Assembly: GCA_017515635.1 (NCBI GenBank)
Contig: JAFWFO010000017.1
Coordinates: forward strand, 62,001 to 126,000
Length of the DNA stretch: 64,000 bases
Reading direction: 5' to 3'
DNA from: Selenomonadaceae bacterium
GTDB taxonomy: Bacteria; Bacillota; Negativicutes; Selenomonadales; Selenomonadaceae
The notes under the pieces were generated by a model. That model did no database searches, was not told the DNA's origin, and was given only the letters and a program-made list of their open reading frames with translations. Shown here piece by piece: positions 50,847-59,351 of this stretch (the stretch's first letter is position 1; each line of letters opens with the position of its first letter). A program made the position numbers and the translations under genes.

Positions 50847-50880
50847 AAAAAATCCCTCGGCGAAAACGTCGGGGGATTTT
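50847..50880. terminator. bidirectional terminator after the RTX gene (identical copy at 46811)
   Basis: The same 34 bases as the tsf terminator. Flanked by A6 and T8, it can end both the RTX gene and the minus-strand peptide gene at 50918. Confidence 0.9.
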
Positions 50881-50917
50881 TTTTGCTTGCGTATGAAATT
50901 TTCGGGACAATCGCTTA

Positions 50918-51136
50918 TCAACGGAATCTTTGAGTTTTGCCGCCGTGACGGTTTCTTTCATGTTCGCGCTGCTCACGTCTCGGCAGTTTGGGCTTATATT
51001 GCGAGTAGCCGGGTCTATGCTGAGTGTAACCGGGTCTTTTGAAAGGTGACGCCGCACTTGCAACTTTAACGTCCACTGCTCCAAACCCGAACACGAATGC
51101 GCCGATTAACAGCGTGCTTAAAAATTTTTTCATCAT
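50918..51136 (-). CDS. small exported basic peptide
   Basis: Predicted 72 residues: a signal peptide (MMKKFLSTLLIGAFVFGFGA...ASA) followed by a short, strongly basic tail with a repeated RPGY motif (FKRPGYTQHRPGYSQYKP) and an Arg/His-rich end. GAGGTGA precedes the ATG. Its signal peptide is very similar to that of the next gene, so the two share ancestry or a modular signal. No family recognised. Confidence 0.65.
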   Translation of the reverse strand: MMKKFLSTLLIGAFVFGFGAVDVKVASAASPFKRPGYTQHRPGYSQYKPKLPRREQREHERNRHGGKTQRFR

Positions 51137-51171
51137 GACAGTCACCTCGCAAAATTTTTTCATGGGAGAAT

Positions 51172-51558
51172 TTATTTCCGAACGTTGGATTTATCGCCGT
51201 CGTGATTGGGCGGAGGCATCGGGTTGCCGTTCGAATCTTTGGGCGGTTCGGGGCGATTGGAATTGTCGCCGTCATGATTGGGCGGAGCCATCGGCTTGCC
51301 GTTCGCGTCTTTCGGCGGTTCGGGGCGATTGGAATTGTCGCCGTTGTGATTGGGCGGAGCCATCGGTTTGCCGTTCGCGTCTTTGGGCGGCTCGGGGCGA
51401 TTGGAATTGTCGCCGTCATGATTGTCTTTCGACATGTCGATTTTTTCTTGAGGCATTCCGACTTTGTCAAAACCTGCCGCGCTTGCGGTTTGAATATTCG
51501 TTGCGCCGACGCCGAAAACGAATGCGCCGATAAACAATGCTGTCAAAAATTTTTTCAC
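51172..51558 (-). CDS. small exported Pro/Asn/Asp-rich repeat protein
   Basis: Predicted 128 residues: signal peptide (MKKFLTALFIGAFVFGVGA...ASA) then a mature part made of three 24-residue repeats (NHDGDNSNRPEPPKDANGKP plus MAPP) and a partial copy at each end. The DNA repeats are 72 bp and nearly identical, so the repeat number is probably variable. The GTG start at 51558, with AAGGAG upstream, aligns with the neighbouring gene. It looks like a spacer or surface-exposed stalk; function unknown. Confidence 0.7.
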   Translation of the reverse strand: MKKFLTALFIGAFVFGVGATNIQTASAAGFDKVGMPQEKIDMSKDNHDGDNSNRPEPPKDANGKPMAPPNHNGDNSNRPEPPKDANGKPMAPPNHDGDNSNRPEPPKDSNGNPMPPPNHDGDKSNVRK

Positions 51559-51639
51559 AGTTAAAGTCACTCCTTAAAGGTTATGCGCAGATTGTAACAC
51601 GCGAAAAAATTTTTTCATTGGAAACGGCTAAAAAGTTCT

Positions 51640-53364
51640 TTAAAGCGAGCTGAATTGTATGTTGTACAGATTGCTGTAGACGCCGCCGAGTTCCAAAAGT
51701 TCTTTATGCGTGCCCTGTTCGCAAACACGACCTTTGTCAATGACGAAAATTTTATCCGCCGCAAAAATCGTGCTCAACCTGTGCGCGATAACGAAACTCG
51801 TCCGACCAACCATTAAGTCATCAAGTGCCGCTTGAACAATTTTTTCGCTCTCCGTGTCCAAAGCGGAAGTTGCTTCGTCGAGAATCAAAATTTGCGGATT
51901 CTTGAGCATCGCCCGCGCAATCGCCATGCGTTGACGTTGACCGCCGCTCAAATTCAGCCCGCGTTCGCCGATTTGCGTTTGATAACCTTCAGGCAGTTCG
52001 CGAATAAATTTGTCGGCGTTGGCAGCTTTTGCCGCCGCAACAACTTCGTCGTCCGTCGCGTCCAGTCGCCCGTAACGAATATTTTCCATTACCGTCGTCG
52101 AGAAAAGCAAAGTTTCCTGCGGCACGATACCAATTTGCTCGCGCAGGGAAGTAACTTTCACGTCGCGAATGTCGTGCCCGTCAATTTCAATCGCGCCCGC
52201 CGTCACGTCGTAAAATCGCGGAATTAAATTCGCTATCGTGGACTTTCCCGCGCCGCTTGGACCGACAAAGGCAATCATTTGCCCCGGCTCAACGTCAAAG
52301 CTCACGTCCTCAAGCGCGTTGTGCACGCCGTCATAACTGAACGTCACATTTTTTACTTTGACGCGCCCGCTGACTTTCGGCAGTTCAATCGCGTCGGGCT
52401 TGTCGTTGACGGTTTCGGGCATGTCGAGCACGTTAAAAATTCTGTCGATCGCTGCCATTGCCTTTTGAATTTTGCCGTAGATTCGCGACAATCTTTTGAC
52501 GGGGTTGGCGAGATTGACGGCGTAAGTCAAAAACGCAACCAGTGCGCCCGCCGACATAATTCCGTTGACGACCTCATAGCCGCCGAACCAAACGATAAAC
52601 GTCACCGCAACCGCCGCGAGAAATTCGACCGTCGGCGTCAAAAGACTGGAAATTTTTACGTTATCGATTGTCGCCTTGAAGTTCAATTCGTTTTCGACGC
52701 GGAAGCGGTCAATTTCGTAGTCTTCGCGAACGAAAGATTTAACCACGCGCACGGACGAAATACTTTCCTGCAACAGCGATGTAATGTCGGCGAGTTTCTC
52801 TTGAATCACGCGGCTTGTCGATTTAATTTTTTTGCCGAAAATGCGCATTGCCGAGCCGACAAGAGGAACCGTCACCAAAGTCAACAGCGTCAATTTCCAA
52901 TCGAGATAAAGCATCATGGCGATTGAGCCGATTAAAATTGCGCCTTCCGTGAACATATCGATTAAGTTGTCGACGAGCGCGGTTTGAATTGCGTTTACGT
53001 CGTTCGTCAAATAACTCATCGTTTCGCCGGTCTGGTGCTTGTCGAAATAAGCCATCGGCATTCGCTGAAACTTTCGGAACATGACTTCGCGCACGTCCAC
53101 AACAACGCGCTGACCGATATACGACACCAGATACGATTGCCAGTAGTAAAAAAATCCTCTGAACGCGAAGACGACGACGATACTGACCGAAATGAAGTTG
53201 AGCATTTCCATATCGCGTTCGGCAAGCACTTTGTCGATCATGTCTTTGATAATCCACGGCAAGTAGAGATTTGCGCCCGACGCAAAAATTATGCAGATTA
53301 TCGCCAGCCCGAACAGTCCGAGATAAGGTTTGATATAGGCAAGAAGTCTTTTATAGTTTTTCAT
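51640..53364 (-). CDS. msbA: MsbA-type lipid/multidrug ABC exporter
   Basis: Predicted 574-residue half-transporter. There are six membrane helices (about 1-300) with the MsbA-like segment FYYWQSYLVSYIGQRVVVDVREVMFRKFQRMPMAYFD. The nucleotide-binding domain (about 335-574) has Walker A GPSGAGKSTI, the Q-loop, signature LSGGQRQRMAIARA, Walker B ILILDEATSALD and the His switch IAHRLSTI. It flips lipid A core across the inner membrane in diderms. The start overlaps the preceding small gene (ATGA). It is the last gene of the lpxB operon, which supports a lipid A role over general drug export. Confidence 0.93.
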   Translation of the reverse strand: MKNYKRLLAYIKPYLGLFGLAIICIIFASGANLYLPWIIKDMIDKVLAERDMEMLNFISVSIVVVFAFRGFFYYWQSYLVSYIGQRVVVDVREVMFRKFQRMPMAYFDKHQTGETMSYLTNDVNAIQTALVDNLIDMFTEGAILIGSIAMMLYLDWKLTLLTLVTVPLVGSAMRIFGKKIKSTSRVIQEKLADITSLLQESISSVRVVKSFVREDYEIDRFRVENELNFKATIDNVKISSLLTPTVEFLAAVAVTFIVWFGGYEVVNGIMSAGALVAFLTYAVNLANPVKRLSRIYGKIQKAMAAIDRIFNVLDMPETVNDKPDAIELPKVSGRVKVKNVTFSYDGVHNALEDVSFDVEPGQMIAFVGPSGAGKSTIANLIPRFYDVTAGAIEIDGHDIRDVKVTSLREQIGIVPQETLLFSTTVMENIRYGRLDATDDEVVAAAKAANADKFIRELPEGYQTQIGERGLNLSGGQRQRMAIARAMLKNPQILILDEATSALDTESEKIVQAALDDLMVGRTSFVIAHRLSTIFAADKIFVIDKGRVCEQGTHKELLELGGVYSNLYNIQFSSL

Positions 53365-53594
53365 TTAGCAAAAAAGGGTTTTTCCCAATCGTCAGGGTAG
53401 CCGAAATCTTTCGGGTCTTGGTCACAAATCTCCAGCCGATTATAAATCGTGTCCAAAACCTCCCAATAAGCCAACGAGCGACCTTTGTTAATGTCGGTTG
53501 GATTTTTTTTCTCGTCGTCGATTGATTCGTAAGCGTATTCCATGACGCTGCCGATAATGTATTTCATGTTGTCAACGTTAAGCGGTTCGCTCAT
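53361..53594 (-). CDS. small protein of unknown function, tandem paralogue 2
   Basis: Predicted 77 residues, acidic: MSEPLNVDNMKYIIGSVMEY, then GRSLAYWEVLDTIYNRL and the conserved end DPKDFGYPDDWEKPFFAK. About 60% identical to the 78-residue neighbour, including the ribosome binding site (GAGGTGAATCTTTATG). The last bases overlap the msbA start (ATGA). No family recognised. Confidence 0.75.
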   Translation of the reverse strand: MSEPLNVDNMKYIIGSVMEYAYESIDDEKKNPTDINKGRSLAYWEVLDTIYNRLEICDQDPKDFGYPDDWEKPFFAK

Positions 53595-53605
53595 AAAGAT
53601 TCACC

Positions 53606-53842
53606 TCAATTTTTAGCGAAAAAAGGTTTCTCCCAGTCGTCGGGATAGCCGAAGTCTTTCGGATTTTGTTCGTAAATGTCCAGCTGATTGTAAATCGTGT
53701 CGAGTACTTCGTAATAAGCCAACTTGCGGCCTTCGTTGAATTCGCACGGGTCGTCTTTGGCCTCTTGAATTGATTCGTAGCCGTGTTTCATAACGCGATG
53801 AATTACATAACGCATCTCGTCAAAATTGAGTTTTTCGCTCAT
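53606..53842 (-). CDS. small protein of unknown function, tandem paralogue 1
   Basis: Predicted 78 residues: MSEKLNFDEMRYVIHRVMKHGYESI, GRKLAYYEVLDTIYNQLDIYEQNPKDFGYPDDWEKPFFAKN. The ATG overlaps the stop of the 89-residue gene upstream (ATGA) and has GAGGTGA. Its close copy follows after 11 bp. The conserved last 15 residues (from PKDFGYPDD) suggest a functional surface. Unknown function; likely cytoplasmic. Confidence 0.75.
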   Translation of the reverse strand: MSEKLNFDEMRYVIHRVMKHGYESIQEAKDDPCEFNEGRKLAYYEVLDTIYNQLDIYEQNPKDFGYPDDWEKPFFAKN

Positions 53843-54108
53843 AAAGATTCACCTCGTTTTGCAAGTTCGTCAATTCGATTTTGTATGGATTCCTCAGTGT
53901 CAGAAATTTCTTTTCGCCAATGCCGTATCAAACCGAGTTTCGCTCGTTCGTCTCTCGAATGCCAGTCCTCACAATATTTGGCAGGATTTTCAATCTTCGC
54001 CAAGTGCAGTTCGATTTTCTTTTTCAGCGAACGAATTCCCTTGCGCAGTTGATTCGGCGACTGATGTTCAATGGCGTCTTCCCCAAAGAATTGTAAATCA
54101 AAATTCAA
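53839..54108 (-). CDS. small phage-like protein (portal/head-region type)
   Basis: Predicted 89 residues with MNFDLQFFGEDAIEHQSPNQLRKGIRSLKKKIELHLAKIENP and a basic-acidic helical remainder ending RIDELAKRGESL. The start resembles small proteins encoded beside portal and minor head genes in Firmicutes prophages; that similarity is from memory. The TTG start overlaps the lpxB stop (TTGA). No other phage gene is present in the window. Confidence 0.65.
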   Translation of the reverse strand: MNFDLQFFGEDAIEHQSPNQLRKGIRSLKKKIELHLAKIENPAKYCEDWHSRDERAKLGLIRHWRKEISDTEESIQNRIDELAKRGESL

Positions 54109-55244
54109 AAGCTGTCACCTCCCGCGACTTCCAAAATTTTTTTCGCAACTCTCGACGCCGAGCCGGCTTGTCCGAGTTTGGCGCAGGAAAGTTTCAATTT
54201 CTCCACGACGCGGGCGCGATTTTCTTCGCCGCGATAAAGTTTCAAAACTTCGGCGGAAATTTTTTCGGGCGTAACTTCACCTTGTAAAAGTTCTGTCAAA
54301 ATTTTTTCGTCCGCAAGAATGTTCGGCAGGCTGAAAAATTTTATGTCGACCAAAAGTTTCCCGATAAAAAAATTCAGCGGAGCCATTTTGTACAGCACGA
54401 CGCACGGCAAATTCAACAACGCCGCTTCCAAAACGACCGTGCCCGAAGTCGCCGCCGCCGCGTCCGCAATGCTCATCAAGTCATAGCGATTTGCCGCGTT
54501 CACTAAAGTTATCGGGACGTTCGTTGCAGAAATTTTTTGCCGCAGTGAATTTTCGTCGACGCCGTCCGCAATCGGCAAGAAAAATTTCGTCGGGCGCGTT
54601 GACGCCAAAATTTTCGCCGCGTCAAGCATCGGTTGCAACAAAAGTTTTATTTCCTGTCGACGCGAGCCGGGCATTAACAAAATCACGTGTTCATTTTCCG
54701 CGACGCCGAAAAATCTGCGCGCTTCGGCTTGCGACATTGACGGCTTGACCGTGTCGACGAGCGGGTTGCCGAGGAACGAAATTTTTGCGCCCGCCGCTTC
54801 GTAAACGGGCAACTCGAACGGGAATATCGCGATGAATTCGTCTGCTATTGCCGCGCAGGTTTTCGCACGACCTTTTCGCCACGCCCAAGCCGACGGCGGG
54901 ATATACGACAAAATTTTTACGCCGAATTTTTTTACGCGTTTGGCAAGCCGCCAGTTGAAATCGGGATAATCAATCAGTACGAGCAAATCGGGACGTTCGA
55001 CGCGGATAATTTCCGTTAAATCGTCAAGCAGTTTCAAAATCCGCCGCAAGTTTTTTATGACTTCGACGACGCCCATGACGTTGTAATCTTTGCAGTTGCG
55101 CACGAGTTTGACGCCCGAAGCCGCCATTAAATCTCCGCCGAATCCGAGCTGTTCGGTTGACGGGGAAATTTTTTTTATTTCGCGAGCCAAACTTGCGCCG
55201 TGCACGTCGCCCGAAGTTTCGCCGGCAGAAAAAAATATTTTCAT
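54105..55244 (-). CDS. lpxB: lipid-A-disaccharide synthase
   Basis: Predicted 379-residue glycosyltransferase (GT19) that joins UDP-diacylglucosamine and lipid X to form the lipid A disaccharide. Seen are FSAGETSGDVHGASLAREI (with the SGD motif), LVLIDYPDFNWRLAKRVKK, SYIPPSAWAWRKGRAK, the LLPGSRRQEIKLLL motif, and the C-terminal UDP-binding region ATSGTVVLEAALLNLPCVVLYK. With the TolC gene it shows that the organism makes an outer membrane with lipid A. The small gene after it starts at TTGA overlapping the stop. Confidence 0.95.
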   Translation of the reverse strand: MKIFFSAGETSGDVHGASLAREIKKISPSTEQLGFGGDLMAASGVKLVRNCKDYNVMGVVEVIKNLRRILKLLDDLTEIIRVERPDLLVLIDYPDFNWRLAKRVKKFGVKILSYIPPSAWAWRKGRAKTCAAIADEFIAIFPFELPVYEAAGAKISFLGNPLVDTVKPSMSQAEARRFFGVAENEHVILLMPGSRRQEIKLLLQPMLDAAKILASTRPTKFFLPIADGVDENSLRQKISATNVPITLVNAANRYDLMSIADAAAATSGTVVLEAALLNLPCVVLYKMAPLNFFIGKLLVDIKFFSLPNILADEKILTELLQGEVTPEKISAEVLKLYRGEENRARVVEKLKLSCAKLGQAGSASRVAKKILEVAGGDSF

Positions 55245-55298
55245 GAAATCACTCCACGACGATTATATTTGTCGCCGAAAAATTTTTCAACGTTGTAA

Positions 55299-55330
55299 CA
55301 AAAAAAGACTCCCGACCGAAATCGAGAGTC
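55299..55330 (-). terminator. rho-independent terminator after terD
   Basis: A 9-bp stem with one mismatch (GACTCCCGA / TCGAGAGTC) followed on the minus strand by T8, ending the TerD/glycosyltransferase operon. Confidence 0.85.
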
Positions 55331-55359
55331 CGAAAAAATTTTCGTGCCGCGCTGAAAGT

Positions 55360-55938
55360 TTACACGTTGACGCCGTAATTTTTGCCGAGAGCCGCCAAGC
55401 CGCCGCTCCAACCTGCGCCGATAGCGTTGAATTTCCATTCGCCTTTGTTGCGATAAATTTCGCCGACGACAACCGCCGTTTCAATCGAGAAATCTTCGCC
55501 CAAGTCGTAGCGGATAACTTCCTTGCCCGTCATTTCGTCGACGACGCGAATGTAAGCGTTGCTGACTTGCCCGAATTTTTGCTTGCGCGCTTCGGCGTCG
55601 TAAATCGTGACGGTGAAGTCAATCTTTTCGACGTTCGCGGGAACTTTTTCGAGGTCAACGCGAATTTCTTCGTCGTCGCCTTCGCCTTCGCCCGTCAAGT
55701 TGTCGCCCATGTGTTCAACCGCGCCGCTCTTGTGTTTGAGGTTGTTGTAGAAAACAAAATCGTCGTCGCTGTTGACTTTGCCGTTGGCACCGAGCAAGAA
55801 CGCCGCCGCGTCCAAGTCGAAATCGAAGCCGCCGTCGTATTTGTTGACATCCCAGCCGAGACCGATGAGCAATTTTTTCAAACCGGGGTTGCCTTTCGTC
55901 AAATCGACTTTCTGACCCTTCTGCAAACTGATAGCCAT
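55360..55938 (-). CDS. terD: TerD-family calcium-binding stress protein
   Basis: Predicted 192 residues of the tellurite-resistance TerD/CABP type. Markers are [47 protein letters not shown] with acidic Ca2+ ligands, [22 protein letters not shown], and the second metal loop [34 protein letters not shown] precedes the ATG by seven bases. It follows a TerD-TerA fusion, so the two products probably function together in envelope stress or defence-related Ter systems. Confidence 0.93.
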   Translation of the reverse strand: MAISLQKGQKVDLTKGNPGLKKLLIGLGWDVNKYDGGFDFDLDAAAFLLGANGKVNSDDDFVFYNNLKHKSGAVEHMGDNLTGEGEGDDEEIRVDLEKVPANVEKIDFTVTIYDAEARKQKFGQVSNAYIRVVDEMTGKEVIRYDLGEDFSIETAVVVGEIYRNKGEWKFNAIGAGWSGGLAALGKNYGVNV

Positions 55939-56039
55939 TTTTTTAACCCTCCAAATATTTATTGCACGCCGCGCATTATAAACGGCGTCATGCTCCGAAA
56001 TAAAAATTAATTGTTCCGCGACTTTCAAAAGCGACCGCG

Positions 56040-57326
56040 TTAATCCTTTCTGCCGACTTTCCAGCGCAAGCCCCAATCGAAGGCACGATCCATTTGCTCC
56101 GAATCGTCGAAGAATTCCACAACTTTTTCAACGCTGAACGTCCCACCGACATTTTCAAGCAAGGCAATCGCGCAGGTTCTTTGCCGCGAGCCGTATTCGT
56201 CCATGCGCACAATTAATTCGGGACTGCCGGGACAATTCACGGTGACGACGCCTTTTGCCTCTTCCCAATTCGCCGCGCCTTCGTAAATGAACGTGTAGAC
56301 CAAAATTCGGCGAATCTCGTTGATATATTTGCCGTTGACGCGAATCGTTTCACCTGCGGCAACCGCGCCGGTTCTGTCGTCGCCGTCAAGCGCAATGTAC
56401 GGCGGATAATCCAGCTCACCGAAATTATTTCCCAAAGCTTGCACGGCACCGATACTGCCGTCCTCAAGTTCAAACAGGCACGCCAAGTCCAAATCGATAG
56501 CATTGCTCATGAAACGCCCGAAGAATCCGGATTTCTGCGCCGGCTGACTCCAATTCAGATTGATGACAATTTCGCCGAGCCGTCCGCCTTTTTTGACGAG
56601 ACTGACTTTCTGTCCCTTGCGCAGTTCAACTTTTTTCGGTTGAGGCGGCTCTTCGCGGCGGATGTCGGCGGGCGGGGAATTTCGACCGTTGCGACCCATG
56701 TTGAGGCCTCTTGAGCGGAAATTTTCATCACTGCGCCCGTCGCTTGTTCTTGAGCGGGAACGTTCGCGACTTGTGTCAATTCTCGGCTTGGGCGGTTCGG
56801 GCGGCGGCGGTGCAGGCGGTTGAGCGTCGTTGACTTCGATACCGAAATCGTTGCACAACGCGGCAAGTCCTCCGCTGAATCCTGCGCCCGTCGCGTTGAA
56901 TTTCCAACTGCCTTTGTAACGATAAACTTCGCCGAGGACAATGGCATTTTCGACGGTGAAATTTTCCAGCGGGAAGGTTGCAATTTCCGAACGCGTGCCG
57001 AAAATTTTCAAGACTGCGCCGCGAAGCATTCCGAAATTTTGTCGACGTTTTTCAGCGTCGTAAATCGTCGCCGTCAACGAAATTTTTTCGACGTGTCGCG
57101 GAACTCTCGACAGGTCAATTTCCAGCGCGTCATTCGACAAAGTCACGGCACCCGAATTGTGGCGGGCGTTGCCGTAGAAAACAAAATCTTCGTCGCCGGC
57201 AACTTTACCGTTCGCGCCCGTCAAAAAAGCCGCCGTGTCAATCTCCAACGCGGTTGTCGGTCTGTCGAACTTGATAACCAAATTATTTTCGTTGAGCGGG
57301 ATTTTTTGTCCCTTGCCGAGTTGCAT
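56040..57326 (-). CDS. TerD-TerA fusion protein
   Basis: Predicted 428 residues. The TerD domain (about 1-165) contains [19 protein letters not shown], the DEDFVFYGN loop and [27 protein letters not shown] Pro/Arg/Ser-rich linker (about 168-235) leads to a TerA-type C-terminal domain (about 240-428) with [48 protein letters not shown] and [13 protein letters not shown] ending [12 protein letters not shown]. In many Ter operons terA and terD are separate genes. The ATG overlaps or abuts the preceding glycosyltransferase stop (TGAAATG), so translation is coupled. Confidence 0.88.
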   Translation of the reverse strand: MQLGKGQKIPLNENNLVIKFDRPTTALEIDTAAFLTGANGKVAGDEDFVFYGNARHNSGAVTLSNDALEIDLSRVPRHVEKISLTATIYDAEKRRQNFGMLRGAVLKIFGTRSEIATFPLENFTVENAIVLGEVYRYKGSWKFNATGAGFSGGLAALCNDFGIEVNDAQPPAPPPPEPPKPRIDTSRERSRSRTSDGRSDENFRSRGLNMGRNGRNSPPADIRREEPPQPKKVELRKGQKVSLVKKGGRLGEIVINLNWSQPAQKSGFFGRFMSNAIDLDLACLFELEDGSIGAVQALGNNFGELDYPPYIALDGDDRTGAVAAGETIRVNGKYINEIRRILVYTFIYEGAANWEEAKGVVTVNCPGSPELIVRMDEYGSRQRTCAIALLENVGGTFSVEKVVEFFDDSEQMDRAFDWGLRWKVGRKD

Positions 57327-57330
57327 CATT

Positions 57331-58326
57331 TCACCCCCGATTTTTGTCGCGATAGTAAGCCATGAACACAAACAAATTTGCAATCAACGCGGCGTGTCGG
57401 CTCTCGGAAAATTCGCGGCGAATAATTTCATACAGTTCGTTGCGGCTCAATTTTTCGAGCGCGCCGAGCATTCCCGCAACCTGCATTTTAACAAAAAAAT
57501 TCGTAACTTCAAAGCGATAATTCGGATTTTGTGCGAAGAAATTAATTTCGTCCATGAACGCGTCGAGATACTCCAAACCTTTGACGAGCGGATTGAGCCA
57601 AAATTTTATTTCATCGTCGGGCGGGCGTTCGATTTGCGACCAAGAATTTTTCAGTTCGCGGTGAACGTAAAACGGATTTGGCACGCGCAAAAAATTTTTC
57701 GCCGCGCAGATGACTTTGAACGACCAAAGAACATCTTCGGAAATTTTTACACGCGGGAAAAAAATTTTGTTGTCGACGAGTAAATCGCGCCGCACGAATT
57801 TTGCCCACGGTGCCCAACAGTAACCCGTCCGCAAAAAATTCTTCACGCGTTCGGCAATGTCATCCGTTTCGAGCGTCGGCGTTTCGATAGGCGTAGAATT
57901 TTTGTCCAAAGCCGCAACAGTGATATTTCCAATTTCGTCACACATGTAACCGCGCTCCGTGTAAACGACATCCGCCCGAAAATTTTCCGCCAAATCGCAA
58001 AAAGTTTCCAGCGCGTTCGGCGTCAACAGGTCGTCATTGTCGACAAACAAAACGTATTTGCCGCGAGAATTTTCCAAGCCGACGTTGCGCGGAATTGACG
58101 GGTTGCCCGTGTTCTGTTGAAGCAAAATAATTTTCAGCCGCCCGCCGAAGCGTTCAAGATAATTTTCGGCAACGATTGTGCTTGAATCAGTCGAACAGTC
58201 ATCGACAACGAGCAATTCAAAATCCGCAAATGTCTGCGCCAAAATACTTTCAAGACATGCGGACAAATATTTTTCGGCGTTGTACATCGGAACAATCACG
58301 GAAATTGCGGGCGAAAAAATTTTCAT
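57331..58326 (-). CDS. GT2-family glycosyltransferase, copy 1
   Basis: Predicted 331 residues. Typical GT-A N-terminus SVIVPMYNAEKYLSACLESILAQTF, VDDCSTDSS, IPRNVGLENSRGKYVLFVDNDD with the DXD-like metal motif, and a C-terminal region with KICEDVLWSFKVIC-like pattern (KISEDVLWSFKV). It adds a sugar to a surface glycan or lipid; donor and acceptor are unknown. The stop is followed at once by the TerD-TerA start, and the gene starts in an ATGA overlap with copy 2. Confidence 0.92.
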   Translation of the reverse strand: MKIFSPAISVIVPMYNAEKYLSACLESILAQTFADFELLVVDDCSTDSSTIVAENYLERFGGRLKIILLQQNTGNPSIPRNVGLENSRGKYVLFVDNDDLLTPNALETFCDLAENFRADVVYTERGYMCDEIGNITVAALDKNSTPIETPTLETDDIAERVKNFLRTGYCWAPWAKFVRRDLLVDNKIFFPRVKISEDVLWSFKVICAAKNFLRVPNPFYVHRELKNSWSQIERPPDDEIKFWLNPLVKGLEYLDAFMDEINFFAQNPNYRFEVTNFFVKMQVAGMLGALEKLSRNELYEIIRREFSESRHAALIANLFVFMAYYRDKNRG

Positions 58327-59351
58327 GTGTTCCCCTTCGCTCTCAAATCTTGTCGATAAACGTTCGTCATCAAAAGCAAATAGGCAATCAGCGCACTGTG
58401 GTCGCCTTTACTCTTTGAAACTTCTTCCAAAGTAATCTTGTAAATTTCGTGTATGTCCAAAATTTTGAACGCCCCCGCCATGAAGTCAAGTTGTATTTTC
58501 GCAAAAAAATTCAGGACGCGCAGGCGCAAGTTGTCCGAACGATTGAACAGGTCAAAACCGTTCATGAATTCGTCAAGGCAATCAATGCCTGTAATCAACG
58601 GGTTTAGCCAAAATTTTATTTCGCCTTGCGGCGGGCGTTTTCGTCCCATCATTGAATCATTGCTTGAGCGATAGACATAAACCGTGTCGGGCACGCGCAA
58701 CCAACGCTTTGCATAACAAAAAAGTTTGAACGTCCAAACGATGTCTTCGGAAATGCGCATTGCGGGAAATTTTATTTCGTTGTCGACAAGCAAATTGCGC
58801 CGTATAAATTTCAGCCACGGCGTGTGACCTATAGATAGCTTTAAAAATTTTTCCACGCGTTCGTCAATGTCATCCGTTTCGAGCGTCGGAGCGTTCACAT
58901 CAAATCTCGGAGGAATCAGACTTATTTCGTGCGTAAAATCTTCCGGTACAGGTTCTGCGCAACACTCAAAAGCTTTTTCCAAGCAGACGACGTCCGCTTG
59001 ATAATTTTCGGCGTAATCGAAAAAAGTTTCCAGCGCGGTGTCGAGCAAAAAATCGTCCGCATCCATGAAATAAACGTATTTGCCCCGCGATAAATCAAGA
59101 CCGACGTTTCGCGGCACGGCACCTGAGCCAGTGTTTTGTGGCAAGGAAATAATTTTCAACCGCCCGCCGAAACGTTCAAGATAACTTTCGGCAATAGCGT
59201 AACTTGAATCGGTCGAACAATCGTCGACAACTAGCAATTCAAAATCCGTGAAAGTCTGCGCCAAAATACTTTCTAGGCACACGGGCAAATATTTTTCCGC
59301 GTTATACATCGGGATAATCACGGAAATTGCGGGCGAAAATTTTTCAATCAT
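58323..59351 (-). CDS. GT2-family glycosyltransferase, copy 2
   Basis: Predicted 342 residues, closely related to copies 1 and 3: MIEKFSPAISVIIPMYNAEKYLPVCLESI, VPRNVGLDLSRGKYVYFMDADD, MRISEDIVWTFKLFCYAKRWLRVP. The divergence is in the middle region (about 110-170), which probably contacts the acceptor. Overlaps both neighbours by 4 bases (ATGA). Confidence 0.92.
   Translation of the reverse strand: MIEKFSPAISVIIPMYNAEKYLPVCLESILAQTFTDFELLVVDDCSTDSSYAIAESYLERFGGRLKIISLPQNTGSGAVPRNVGLDLSRGKYVYFMDADDFLLDTALETFFDYAENYQADVVCLEKAFECCAEPVPEDFTHEISLIPPRFDVNAPTLETDDIDERVEKFLKLSIGHTPWLKFIRRNLLVDNEIKFPAMRISEDIVWTFKLFCYAKRWLRVPDTVYVYRSSNDSMMGRKRPPQGEIKFWLNPLITGIDCLDEFMNGFDLFNRSDNLRLRVLNFFAKIQLDFMAGAFKILDIHEIYKITLEEVSKSKGDHSALIAYLLLMTNVYRQDLRAKGNT

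Noticed and set aside
53839..54108. Prophage fragment
   Set aside because: Only one small protein looks phage-like. It is translationally coupled to lpxB and no integrase, portal, capsid or attachment site is present.
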